Part shown: positions 47,649 to 55,635 of the stretch, piece by piece
How positions within the stretch are numbered: position 1 is the stretch's first letter
How the letters are laid out: each line of letters starts with the position of its first letter
Assembly (NCBI RefSeq): GCF_002155975.1
Contig: NZ_MUMI01000096.1
Coordinates: forward strand, 1 to 64,000
From: Amycolatopsis kentuckyensis
Lineage (GTDB): Bacteria; Actinomycetota; Actinomycetes; Mycobacteriales; Pseudonocardiaceae
Direction of reading: 5' to 3'
Length of the DNA stretch: 64,000 nucleotides
The notes under the pieces: generated by a model
What the model saw: the letters and a program-made list of their open reading frames with translations, nothing else
What the model was told of the DNA's origin: nothing
Database searches by the model: none
Made by a program: the position numbers and the translations under genes

Positions 47649-48494
47649 ATGGAACTGGGAGTGTCGGGGTTGAACGCCAAGGCCACGCTCGGCCCGGCCG
47701 AGACGGTCAGGCTGGCGCGGCTGGCCGAGGACCTCGGCTATTCGTCGTGGTGGGCGGGCGATCACGTAGTGCTTCCCAGCCCTCGGGTGGCGGACTCGCC
47801 GATGGAGCCGACCGACCCGATTCTCGACCCGCTGGTGCACCTGTCCTACGTCGCGGCCGTCACCCGGCGGCTGGAACTCGGGACCGGGATCGTGATCCTG
47901 CCGCAACGCAACCCGCTCGTCCTCGCCAAGCAGGCCGCGAGCCTGGACGTGCTCAGCGGTGGCCGCCTGCTGCTCGGCGTCGGCGCCGGGTACCTCGAAC
48001 CCGAGATGCGCGCGGTCGGTGTCGCGATGTCCGGCAGAGGCCAGCGGACCGACGAGTACATCGACGCGATGACCGCGTTGTGGACCGACCCGGCTCCGTC
48101 GTACCAGGGCCGGTTCGTCACGTTCCACGACATCGACGCGCATCCACGCCCGGCGCGGCAAGGCGGGCCGCGCATCGTGATCGGCGGTCACAGCCCGGCC
48201 GCCTTCCGCCGCGCGGTCGCCCGCGGCCACGGCTGGTTCGGCAACGGCACGCTCGACGACCTACCCCGGCACCTGGCCGGGCTGCGGCAGGCCGCGAGCG
48301 AGGTCGAACGTCCGGCGCGGCTGGGCCGGTTGGAGATCGGTTACCTGCCGCTCGATCCGGTAGCAGTGGAACCCCGCGCCGCGCAGCGCTACGCCGAACT
48401 CGGAGTAGACCGCCTCGTGATCTACCCGCTGCCGCTCGAGGATCCGTCGGACGTCGCCCGGTTCCTGGAACACCACGCCACCTTGCCGCACTGA
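47649..48494 (+). CDS. LLM-class (probably F420-dependent) oxidoreductase
   Basis: A 281-residue luciferase-like TIM-barrel protein: VRLARLAEDLGYSSWWAGDHVVLPSP, LGTGIVILPQRNPLVLAKQAASLDVLSGGRLLLGVGAGYLEPEM and YIDAMTALWTDPAPSYQGRFVTF. WWAGDH and LPQRNP are typical of F420-dependent members in mycobacteria and relatives. The start at 47649 follows CAGGAGG. It is divergent from the LysR regulator. Substrate unknown. Confidence 0.88.
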   Translation: MELGVSGLNAKATLGPAETVRLARLAEDLGYSSWWAGDHVVLPSPRVADSPMEPTDPILDPLVHLSYVAAVTRRLELGTGIVILPQRNPLVLAKQAASLDVLSGGRLLLGVGAGYLEPEMRAVGVAMSGRGQRTDEYIDAMTALWTDPAPSYQGRFVTFHDIDAHPRPARQGGPRIVIGGHSPAAFRRAVARGHGWFGNGTLDDLPRHLAGLRQAASEVERPARLGRLEIGYLPLDPVAVEPRAAQRYAELGVDRLVIYPLPLEDPSDVARFLEHHATLPH

Positions 48495-48500
48495 CCCTGT

Positions 48501-49145
48501 TCACACGAAACCGGTGTTGTCCTGCGCCGGCCGTAGCCCGCCGATCAGCAGTCCGAGCTGGTACTCGAAGTCCTGGACGCAGTCGCCCGCCTCCAGCGCG
48601 GGCAGCACCCGGTGCAGGCTCGGCAGCTCTTCGGCCGTCACCATCCGACGGAACCACGCGCCCACCGGCTCGGCGCGTTCGGCCTTCGGGCCGGCGCCGG
48701 TCGTGCCGGTGAGCACCGAGCCCAGCAGCATTCCCAGCAGGGATCGATAGCTGCGAGCAGCCGCCTCGTCGGACAGGCCCGCGTCGAGCAACGCGTGCAG
48801 TACCGCGTCGATCACCCGCAACGCCCCCGCCGAGCGCGGGTTCGCCTCCTGCGCCGCCAGCGCCCGGACGACCACCGGGTGCCGCGTGAAGCTCGCGTGC
48901 AGCCCGGAAGCCAGCGCCCGGAGACGCACGTCCCACGGCAACGCCGCATCCGGCAGCGCGACCTCTTCGAAGACCCGCGCCGTCAGCCCGTCCAGCAGAT
49001 CACCCTTGTTCGAGACGTGGTTGTAGAGCGACATCGCCTCGACCCCGACCGCAGCCGCGACCTTGCGCATCGACAGCGCCGCCAGACCCTGTTCATCGGC
49101 CAGCCGCAACGCCGCGTCGAGGACTTTCTCCCGAGTCAAAGCCAT
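48501..49145 (-). CDS. TetR-family regulator (TetR_C type) with palindrome-embedded start
   Basis: A 214-residue protein: LTREKVLDAALRLADEQGLAALSMRKVAAAVGVEAMSLYNHVSNKGDLLDGL is the HTH of the TetR/TetR_C class II-like group, and the ligand domain carries a central Gly-rich helix (RSYRSLLGMLLGSVLTGTTGAG). ATG 49145 is chosen because the protein begins exactly where this class does (MALTREKVLDAAL). Its start codon is one end of the 34-bp palindrome at 49143-49176; no Shine-Dalgarno lies upstream, suggesting a leaderless message. It probably represses itself and the nitroreductase. Confidence 0.88.
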   Translation of the reverse strand: MALTREKVLDAALRLADEQGLAALSMRKVAAAVGVEAMSLYNHVSNKGDLLDGLTARVFEEVALPDAALPWDVRLRALASGLHASFTRHPVVVRALAAQEANPRSAGALRVIDAVLHALLDAGLSDEAAARSYRSLLGMLLGSVLTGTTGAGPKAERAEPVGAWFRRMVTAEELPSLHRVLPALEAGDCVQDFEYQLGLLIGGLRPAQDNTGFV

Positions 49146-49176
49146 ACTTACAGTGTATGCATACACTGTAAGTATG
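49143..49176. promoter_or_regulatory. 34-bp perfect palindrome joining two divergent start codons
   Basis: The left arm CATACTTACAGTGTATG (49143-49159) is exactly complementary to the right arm (49160-49176). The outermost three bases on each side are the two ATG start codons: TetR at 49145-49143 on the minus strand and nitroreductase at 49174-49176 on the plus strand. Inner TACAGTGTA half-sites look like TetR operators, and TACAGT/TACACT hexamers can serve as -10 elements for leaderless transcripts in both directions. Confidence 0.9.
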
Positions 49177-49806
49177 GACGCCGAAACCGTGCTCACCACC
49201 ACCCGATCCGTGCGCCGCAAGCTCGACTTCGACCGCGAAGTGCCTCAGGAAGTGCTGGACGACTGCCTGAAGATCGCCCAGCAAGCCCCCGCCGCGGGTG
49301 CCATGGCCACGCAGTTCCGCTGGCTCCTCGTGCGCGATGCCGACCGCAAGGCCGAGATCGCGGCGTACAGCCGCGAGACGGCCGAAGCGGCCTGGGCGCA
49401 GTACGGCCACCTCGTCGAGGAACGCGCCCTCAAGTCCGCCCAGCACCTGGTGCGCAACCTCGAACGCGTGCCGGTGCTGGCCATCCCCTGCATGATCGGC
49501 CGCCCGCCCGCCGACGCGTTCTCGCAATCCGCGTACTTCGGCTCCGCCTACCCCGCCATCTGGAGCTTCCAGCTCGCCCTGCGCGACCGCGGCCTCGGCA
49601 GCTCGATCTGCGGCTACCACCTGCAGGACCACGAAGCCGACGTCGCCGCGCTGCTCGGCATTCCCGAGGACGTCCTGCAGATCAGCCTGCTGGCCGTCGC
49701 CTACACCACCCAGCGCGACTTCCGGCCCGCCGCACGCCCGGACCCGGCGGACATCACCTACCTCGACGCCTGGGGCGACCGGCCGGCGCCGGCTCGGAAA
49801 CCGTGA
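49174..49806 (+). CDS. Nitroreductase-family FMN oxidoreductase
   Basis: A 210-residue protein with the nitroreductase fold: the N-terminal TTRSVRRKLDFDREVPQEVLDDCLKIAQQAPAAGAMATQFRW (FMN phosphate-binding Arg pattern), YFGSAYPAIWSFQLALRDRGLGSS and LGIPEDVLQISLLAVAYT. These enzymes reduce nitro groups, quinones or flavins with NAD(P)H. The start ATG is the right end of the divergent palindrome, with no ribosome site upstream, so translation is probably leaderless. Control by the adjacent TetR is strongly implied. Confidence 0.89.
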   Translation: MDAETVLTTTRSVRRKLDFDREVPQEVLDDCLKIAQQAPAAGAMATQFRWLLVRDADRKAEIAAYSRETAEAAWAQYGHLVEERALKSAQHLVRNLERVPVLAIPCMIGRPPADAFSQSAYFGSAYPAIWSFQLALRDRGLGSSICGYHLQDHEADVAALLGIPEDVLQISLLAVAYTTQRDFRPAARPDPADITYLDAWGDRPAPARKP

Positions 49807-50013
49807 TCAGGGCGGCAGCCGAGGGCGGGCGCGACCCGGGTCCGGGTGGATCGCTTCGACGACCTCGCCCACCGGAGCGCCCCGGCCCGGCCCGTCGACG
49901 TGCATCCGCCGGCCGGAGTTTTGGTTTTGCCTGACATCCGGCTGGAACCGAATTGTCAATGCCGACCTACGCTCGGCGGGGATCCCACCCTTCGACCGCG
50001 ACGGGACGCGCCG

Positions 50014-51237
50014 ATGACGACGACCCAGCCGGAGCGGGGCAGCCGGGGCTGCCCGTTCCACGCCACCGACTTCACCTCCGAACGTCTCGACCTCGACCCC
50101 GAATACTCCCGGCTGCGACGGGAAAAGCCGCTCGTCCGGGTGACGATGCCGCACGGCGGGGACGCGTGGGTGGCGACCCGCTACGACGACGTGAAAACCG
50201 TGCTCGGCGATCCGCGGTTCAGCCGGGCCGCCACCGTCGGCAAGGACGTCCCCCGTTCGAGCCCGCTGATCCAGCAGGATTCCTCGCTGCTGAGCATGGA
50301 TCCGCCCCAGCACACCCGCCTGCGCAGGCTCGCCGCCAAGGCGTTCACCGTGCGGCGGGCCAACGCCATGCGGCCCCGGGTGCAGTCCATTGTGGATTCG
50401 CTGGTCGACGGGCTGGAGGCGGGCGGCTCACCGGGTGACCTCGCCGCGGCGCTCACCTGGCCGCTCGGCATCACGGTGATCTGCGAGCGGTTCGGCGTGC
50501 CCGAGGAGGACCGCGAGCTGTTCCACTCCTGGACCGATCAGATGATGGCGCTGACCGTGGACGACCCGGCGACCATCGTCGGTGCCCGGGAGCAGCTGGA
50601 CGGCTACCTCGCCGAGCTCATCGCCAAGCGGGCCGCCAACCCGGCCGACGACCTGATCAGCGAACTCGTCGAGGTCCGGGAGGAGGGCGACCGGTTCAGC
50701 CAGGCCGAGCTCGCCGTGTTCGCCGTCGACCTGCTCACCGCCGGCCACGAGACGACCGCCAACCAGCTGGGCAACTTCCTGTACACGTTGCTGAGCCGGC
50801 GTGACCTGTGGGATCGGCTGGTGGCCGCCCCGGAGCAGGTGCCCGCCGCGGTCGAAGAGCTGCTGCGCTACACCCCGCTGGCCGCGAGCATCGCACCGTT
50901 CTCGCGGATCGCCACCGAAGACGTCGAGGTCGCCGGGGAGCTGATCCGCGCGGGCGAGGCCGTGCTGGGCCAGAACGACTCGGCCAACCGGGACGAAACG
51001 GTGTTCGCCGATCCGGAGCGGATCGACTTCGGCCGGGCGGAGAACCCGCACGTCGCCTTCGGCCACGGCCCGCACCACTGCCCCGCCGCGTCGCTGGCCC
51101 GCGTGGAACTGCAGACCGCCATCGGGACACTGGTCCGGCGCCTGCCGGGGCTGCGGCTGGCGGTGCCGGCCGCAGACGTCGAGTGGACCCGCAACCGGGT
51201 CATGCGTGGCGTCCGGAGGCTGCCCGTCGAGTGGTGA
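50014..51237 (+). CDS. Cytochrome P450
   Basis: A 407-residue class I bacterial P450. I-helix AGHETTANQL (about residue 243); ExxR in AAVEELLRYTPL; heme loop AFGHGPHHCPAASLARVEL with the Cys ligand near residue 355. The residue two after the Cys is normally Gly (CxG) but here the sequence is CPA, a substitution that could shift heme environment. ATG 50014 gives a short N-terminus (TTTQPERGSRGCPF) as in CYP105/107-like enzymes. No ferredoxin gene is adjacent. It is a stand-alone gene before a bidirectional terminator; a role in the nearby polyketide pathway is possible but unproven. Confidence 0.92.
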   Translation: MTTTQPERGSRGCPFHATDFTSERLDLDPEYSRLRREKPLVRVTMPHGGDAWVATRYDDVKTVLGDPRFSRAATVGKDVPRSSPLIQQDSSLLSMDPPQHTRLRRLAAKAFTVRRANAMRPRVQSIVDSLVDGLEAGGSPGDLAAALTWPLGITVICERFGVPEEDRELFHSWTDQMMALTVDDPATIVGAREQLDGYLAELIAKRAANPADDLISELVEVREEGDRFSQAELAVFAVDLLTAGHETTANQLGNFLYTLLSRRDLWDRLVAAPEQVPAAVEELLRYTPLAASIAPFSRIATEDVEVAGELIRAGEAVLGQNDSANRDETVFADPERIDFGRAENPHVAFGHGPHHCPAASLARVELQTAIGTLVRRLPGLRLAVPAADVEWTRNRVMRGVRRLPVEW

Positions 51238-51243
51238 CCGTCC

Positions 51244-51279
51244 GAAGAGGCCACGCCGGGACCGCGGCGTGGCCTCTTC
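51244..51279. terminator. Bidirectional stem-loop between P450 and TetR
   Basis: GAAGAGGCCACGCCG (51244-51258) pairs perfectly with 51265-51279 around a six-base loop. It lies seven bases after the P450 stop and three before the convergent TetR stop, so it serves both genes. Confidence 0.85.
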
Positions 51280-51281
51280 GC

Positions 51282-51941
51282 TCACGCAGCTTCGGGACTC
51301 GCGTACGCGCGGACGAACGTGTCGACCGCCGCTTCGGCGATGGACCGCAGCTCCGCCGCCGGGACCTTCCGCGTGCCCAGCCGTGACCGCGCCTCGACCG
51401 GGCCGGTCAGCAGGGCCAGGAACTGCTCCGCCGCGGCCACCGGGTCGCAGGACCGCAGCCGCCCGGCCAGCGAAAGCCGCGCCAGCCGGTCGGCCAGCGC
51501 TTCGGCGAGCCGGCCGGCGGTCCGCGCCTGGACGACGTCCACGAGTTCCGGGAAGTGCGCCACCTCGGCGTAGGTCAGCCGCCGCAGCGCGCGGGAGCGC
51601 TCGTCGCAGCAGGTCTGCAGCATCCGGTGGGCGATGTCCTCCAGCCCGGGGCGCAGGTCTTCCCCCAGGGTCCGCAGCCGTTCGACGACCCGCAGGTTCT
51701 CCTCGCTCACCGCGTCGGCAGCCGCTTCCATGGCGTGCCGGAACAGGTTTTCCTTGTCGCTGAGGTGGTTGTAGACGGTCGGCTTGGCCACCCCGGCCAC
51801 CTCGGCGATCTCCTGCACGCACGCCTGCGCGTAGCCGCGCCGGGCGAAGACGTCGAAGGCGGCATCGAGGATGGCCTGCCGCTTGTCGATCCGCCCGCGG
51901 GACGTCTTGCGCCCGGCCGAGGCCGTCATTCCGGTCACCAT
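51282..51941 (-). CDS. TetR-family regulator of the MFS/SDR operon
   Basis: A 219-residue TetR protein: KRQAILDAAFDVFARRGYAQACVQEIAEVAGVAKPTVYNHLSDKENLF. The ligand domain has TCCDERSRALRRL (Cys pair) and the AefR-like pattern (PVAAAEQFLALLTGPVEARSRLG). Start ATG 51941 (or 51929). It is divergent from the MFS transporter at 52072; the gap holds two TGAAC-N6-GTTCA operators. The expected role is repression of the exporter until its substrate appears, a self-resistance-type arrangement. Confidence 0.88.
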   Translation of the reverse strand: MVTGMTASAGRKTSRGRIDKRQAILDAAFDVFARRGYAQACVQEIAEVAGVAKPTVYNHLSDKENLFRHAMEAAADAVSEENLRVVERLRTLGEDLRPGLEDIAHRMLQTCCDERSRALRRLTYAEVAHFPELVDVVQARTAGRLAEALADRLARLSLAGRLRSCDPVAAAEQFLALLTGPVEARSRLGTRKVPAAELRSIAEAAVDTFVRAYASPEAA

Positions 51942-51968
51942 CGCAGGGTACCCGAACGGAGCCCGATC

Positions 51969-52045
51969 TGAACTCGCTGGTTCATTCTCGTGAACCCGCT
52001 TGTCAGTAAACCGGCCGGATCACTACATTGAACCCGCAAGTTCAA
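51969..52045. promoter_or_regulatory. Duplicated TGAAC-N6-GTTCA operator
   Basis: TGAACTCGCTGGTTCA (51969-51984) and TTGAACCCGCAAGTTCAA (52028-52045) have identical half-sites and the same six-base centre. A further half-site (GTGAACCCGC) lies at 51990-51999. They occupy the TetR/MFS divergent gap: one near the TetR start, the other near the MFS start. Confidence 0.78.
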
Positions 52046-52071
52046 TCCAAGCGAACCGGGGAGACAAGGTC

Positions 52072-53514
52072 ATGACACAGCAACCGGACACCGGGCTGGA
52101 TCCCGCGCTGCGGCGGCTCATCGCCGTGGTCCTGCTCGGCGGGATCATGGGGATCCTCGACGGGTCGATGGCCGCGGTGGCCGTCGACACCCTCGCCTCC
52201 CGGTTCGAGACCTCGCTCAGCGCCATCGGCTGGGTGTCCACCGGCTACCTGCTGGCCCTCACCGTCACCATCCCGGTCACCGCGTGGGCGATCGACCGCG
52301 TCGGCCCGCGCCGCCTCTGGCTGTCCGGGCTCGTGCTGTTCCTGGTCGGCTCGGTCGCCTCCGGGCTCGCCTGGGACGTCGGCTCCCTCATCGTGTTCCG
52401 GGTCGTGCAGGGCGTCGGCGCCGGCATCCTCGACCCGCTCATGCTCATGCTGCTCGCCCGCGCGGCAGGCCCGTCCCGCGCCGGCCGGGTGATGGGGGTG
52501 ATGGGCGTGGTCGGCTCCTCCGGCCCGGTCCTGGGCCCGATCATCGGCGGGGTGATCCTGCAGAACCTGGACTGGCGCTGGATGTTCCTGGTGAACGTCC
52601 CGATCGTGGTCGTGGCCTTCGCGCTGTCGCTGCGGGTGCTGCCCGCCGACCCGCCCGCGGCGGAGCGCCAGAGCTCCCGGCTGGACGTCCTCGGCGTCGC
52701 CCTCGTCGGTCCCGGTGTCGCGGTGGGCGTGCTCGCCCTCTCGGAAGCCGCGCAGCGCGGCGCCTTCGTCACCTGGCAGGTCCTGCTGCCGCTGGCCGCG
52801 GCAGTCGTGCTGCTCGGCGGCTACGCCGTCCACGCGCTGCGGCGCCGGGAAACCCCGCCGCTGATCGAGCTGCGCATGTTCGCCCGCCGCAACTTCAGCG
52901 CCAGCGTCCTGACCGGTGCGCTGGTCGGCGTCGCCACCTTCGGCAGCCTGTTCGTGCTCCCGCTCTACTACCAGCAGGTCCGGGGACACGGCGTGTTCGC
53001 CGCCGGCCTGCTGCTCGCCCCGCTCGGCCTGGGTTCGGCCATCTCGATGCCGCTGTCCGGGCGGCTGTCCGACCGGCTCGGCTCGCGGCGGCTGGTCCAG
53101 TGCGGTGCCGTCGTCGCCCTGCTCAGCGCGATCGGGTTCAGCCTGCTCGGCGCCGGAACCAGCCACGTCGTCGGCGCGGTCGTCGCCTTCACGATCGGGC
53201 TCGGGCTCGGCTCGGTCGGGGCCCCCACGATCGGCTCGCTCTACCGCACCCTGCCCCCGGAACAGGTGCCGCAGGGCAGCTCGGTCCTCTACATGCTCAA
53301 CCAGCTGGGCGCGTCGGTCGGCATCGCCGTCGTCGCCCTGATCATGCAGAACGCCGCCGGCCCGCTCGCCGGGTTCCACACCGCCTACTGGTGGATCGCC
53401 GGCGCGCTGGTGGTCGTGCTGCTGGTGAGCCCGCTGATCCCCGGCCGTCCGGAGCCGGCCGCCGCCGCGCCCGCGCACGAGCCGGTGGCGGCCGGCGCGG
53501 AGGAGCACCGGTGA
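52072..53514 (+). CDS. DHA2-family MFS drug transporter (EmrB/QacA type)
   Basis: A 480-residue protein with 14 predicted transmembrane segments. Family motifs: motif A variant AIDRVGPRRLWLSGL, motif C GSSGPVLGPIIGGVILQNLDWRWMFLVNVP, and LDxTxVNVAL-like ILDGSMAAVAVDTL. These proteins export drugs by proton antiport. ATG 52072 follows GGGGAG. It is regulated by the divergent TetR and coupled by a GTGA overlap to the SDR. Being 10 kb from the KS genes, it could export the cluster product. Confidence 0.9.
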   Translation: MTQQPDTGLDPALRRLIAVVLLGGIMGILDGSMAAVAVDTLASRFETSLSAIGWVSTGYLLALTVTIPVTAWAIDRVGPRRLWLSGLVLFLVGSVASGLAWDVGSLIVFRVVQGVGAGILDPLMLMLLARAAGPSRAGRVMGVMGVVGSSGPVLGPIIGGVILQNLDWRWMFLVNVPIVVVAFALSLRVLPADPPAAERQSSRLDVLGVALVGPGVAVGVLALSEAAQRGAFVTWQVLLPLAAAVVLLGGYAVHALRRRETPPLIELRMFARRNFSASVLTGALVGVATFGSLFVLPLYYQQVRGHGVFAAGLLLAPLGLGSAISMPLSGRLSDRLGSRRLVQCGAVVALLSAIGFSLLGAGTSHVVGAVVAFTIGLGLGSVGAPTIGSLYRTLPPEQVPQGSSVLYMLNQLGASVGIAVVALIMQNAAGPLAGFHTAYWWIAGALVVVLLVSPLIPGRPEPAAAAPAHEPVAAGAEEHR

Positions 53515-54344
53515 AGACCCTCGTGATCGCCGGCGGCACCGACGGGATCGGCCGCCACCTCACCGAAACCCACGTCCGGCGCGGGGACCACGTCGTCGTG
53601 GTCGGCCGCGACGAGGTCAAGGGCAAGGCGGTGGTGTCCGCCGCCGACGGGCCCGGCCGGGCGGAATTCGCCCGCGCCGACCTGAGCCTGCTCGCCGAGA
53701 CCCGCGCGCTGGTGACCGACCTCGCCGACCGGCTGCCCGCGATCGACGCGCTCGTCCTGTGCGCCCGCCACTACCGCTCCACCCGCACCGTCACCCGGGA
53801 AGGGATCGAGGAGAACTTCGCGCTGTTCTACCTCAGCCGGTTCCTGCTCGGCCACGGGCTGCGGTCCACTTTGGAGGCCGCACCGGTCCCGGTGATCGTC
53901 AACGTCGCCGGGCCGGGCGGGGACCTCTCGCTGGTTCGATGGGACGACCTGCAGCTGCGCCGCGGCTACCACGGCGGGCTCGCGCTGGGCCAGGGCGGCA
54001 AGCTCAACGACCTGCTGGGCGTGTCCTTCGCCGAGCAGTACGCGGGCGGCGCGACGCGGTACGTGCTGGTCCACCCGGGCGTCACGGCGACCGGGTTCTC
54101 CGGCACCTACGACCGCGAAACGCTGGCCCACATCGACCACATGAAACGGCACGCCAAGCCGGTCCGGGCCGCCGCCGAGCCGATCTCCCGGCTGATCGAG
54201 GCGCCTCCGGCCGCCCCGCTCAGCGCGTTCGTGGAAGGCGAACCCCTCGGCGTGACCGGGCGGGGCTTCGCCCCGGCATCGGCCCGGCGGCTGGACGTGC
54301 TGACCCGGGAGCTGCTTTCCGTGACAAGAATTGATCTCCCCTGA
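53511..54344 (+). CDS. SDR-family protein lacking the canonical catalytic Tyr
   Basis: A 277-residue SDR-like protein: TLVIAGGTDGIGRHL (GGxxGIG cofactor loop), VVGRDEVKGKAV, and IDALVLCARHYR where NAG is expected. At the active-site helix the sequence is YHGGLALGQGGKLNDLLG; the Lys is present but the Tyr four residues earlier is Gly. It may use another acid or be non-catalytic. The GTG start overlaps the MFS stop, so it is translationally coupled to the exporter. Confidence 0.82.
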   Translation: MKTLVIAGGTDGIGRHLTETHVRRGDHVVVVGRDEVKGKAVVSAADGPGRAEFARADLSLLAETRALVTDLADRLPAIDALVLCARHYRSTRTVTREGIEENFALFYLSRFLLGHGLRSTLEAAPVPVIVNVAGPGGDLSLVRWDDLQLRRGYHGGLALGQGGKLNDLLGVSFAEQYAGGATRYVLVHPGVTATGFSGTYDRETLAHIDHMKRHAKPVRAAAEPISRLIEAPPAAPLSAFVEGEPLGVTGRGFAPASARRLDVLTRELLSVTRIDLP

Positions 54345-54430
54345 CACAACCCTGAACCGGCGTGTCTGGCGGAATGCGTGGCAGCGCACCGAAAATAGGG
54401 GAAATCCCTTTTCGCGTGAGGAGAACCACC

Positions 54431-55078
54431 ATGCCCGTCGGCCACCGAACCCGCCCGGTGCTCGACCGTCCCGGCGTCGCCGTCGTGCACGTCGGGACGA
54501 TCGACACCGCCGGACCGGCGCACCAGCAGGACGTCCTGGACGCCGAAACCGGGCGGCGGCGGACCCGTCCGTGGCCGGCCGGCCTGCTGGCGTTCAGCAG
54601 TTTCGCCACCGGGGACGGCCGGTCGGTCCTCATCCACACCCAATGGGCTTCGGAGTCCGCTTTGGACGAAGCACTCGGCGAGGTGCCCGACGGCACGGCG
54701 TTCCGGCTGCACCGCGTGGTCCGCGGGGGCGCCGTGCCGGACCCCGTGCCGCCCGCCGAGTGCTTCCCGGTCGCCTTCTTCACGATGGACGACGGGCAGG
54801 ACGGCCGGGCCTGGGTGGACGAAATGCTGGCCGGCGAGGAGGCCCGCGCGGGCAGCGAACGGGCCTACCCCGGCGCGATCGCCGCCTACCTCTACGTCAG
54901 CGCGGACGGCGCGCGCGTGCTGAGTTTCTCCGAATGGGAGACCGAAGCGCAGGCCGTCGCCCACATCGAGCAGGTCTGGGCGGACGAGCTCGGCACGGGC
55001 GACGATCCCGGGACCGGCGCGAACTACCGGCACCACCTGACGCTCACCGCGGAGTACCTCGCAGCTCGAACCGCCTGA
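54431..55078 (+). CDS. Two-domain ABM-like (dimeric alpha/beta barrel) protein
   Basis: A 215-residue protein with two ferredoxin-like halves of the antibiotic-biosynthesis-monooxygenase/EthD class: VAVVHVGTIDTAG..LLAFSSFATGDGRSVLIHTQWAS, then FPVAFFTMDDG..IAAYLYVSADGARVLSFSEWETEAQA. The paired strand pattern (LxFxxF..W) is typical. It resembles the neighbour at 55044 in build and its end overlaps that gene's 3' end by 35 bp (convergent). Such proteins include cofactor-free or flavin-using oxygenases of polyketide tailoring; the exact reaction is not evident. ATG follows GAGGAGA. Confidence 0.8.
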   Translation: MPVGHRTRPVLDRPGVAVVHVGTIDTAGPAHQQDVLDAETGRRRTRPWPAGLLAFSSFATGDGRSVLIHTQWASESALDEALGEVPDGTAFRLHRVVRGGAVPDPVPPAECFPVAFFTMDDGQDGRAWVDEMLAGEEARAGSERAYPGAIAAYLYVSADGARVLSFSEWETEAQAVAHIEQVWADELGTGDDPGTGANYRHHLTLTAEYLAARTA

Positions 55079-55625
55079 ACCCGATCGGGCGGACGCCGGG
55101 CAGGCCGGTGGAGACCCGCAGGGTGTTCCTGCGGGTCTCCCCCTCCAGGAACGCGACGTGCGCCTCGTGCGTCGTCCATTCGGCGTAGTTGAGCACGCGA
55201 GTACCGTCGACGCTCGCGTGGAAGTACGCCGACAGCATTCCGGGCGGCGCCGGTCGTGACTCCAAAGTGGACACCAGGGCCGAGATCACGGCCTCCTGGC
55301 GGTCGGGGCCGTCGACGTCGAAGGTCGCGATCACGATCGCGCCCGGCGAACCACCCGCCGGGACGACGCCACGGCGCAGCCGGTACTCGACGACGCCGCC
55401 CGGCACGTCACGGGCCACGGACGTTCCGTATTGGACGTAGCTGAGCACCGTGGTGCCCTCGGTGTCCCGGTAGACACCGGCCGAGCGGACGTCCGGGACG
55501 CCCTCCCACTGCCGCGCCAGCTCTTTCACGGCCGTGGCGGCCGCTGCCTCGTCCGGCGCGTACCGGTGTCCCACGAGGACCGCGCCGACACCGGCGCGGC
55601 CGATGTCCGGGGGGACGAGCGTCAT
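55044..55625 (-). CDS. Two-domain ABM-like protein of the PKS operon
   Basis: A 193-residue protein with two alpha/beta-barrel halves: VGAVLVGHRYAPDEAAAATAVKEL..VRSAGVYRDTEGTTVLSYVQYG and GAIVIATFDVDGPDRQEAVISAL..MLSAYFHASVDGTRVLNYAEWTTHEAHVAFL. The NYAEW and SYVQY strands are the ABM signature. In angucycline pathways, B-ring-cleaving oxygenases (JadG/GilOII/AlpJ) belong to this superfamily and need reduced flavin; the adjacent flavin reductase fits that role, but equally this could be a monooxygenase or cyclase of another step. Last gene of the leftward operon. Confidence 0.8.
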   Translation of the reverse strand: MTLVPPDIGRAGVGAVLVGHRYAPDEAAAATAVKELARQWEGVPDVRSAGVYRDTEGTTVLSYVQYGTSVARDVPGGVVEYRLRRGVVPAGGSPGAIVIATFDVDGPDRQEAVISALVSTLESRPAPPGMLSAYFHASVDGTRVLNYAEWTTHEAHVAFLEGETRRNTLRVSTGLPGVRPIGFRRFELRGTPR

Positions 55626-55635
55626 CTTCGGCTCC

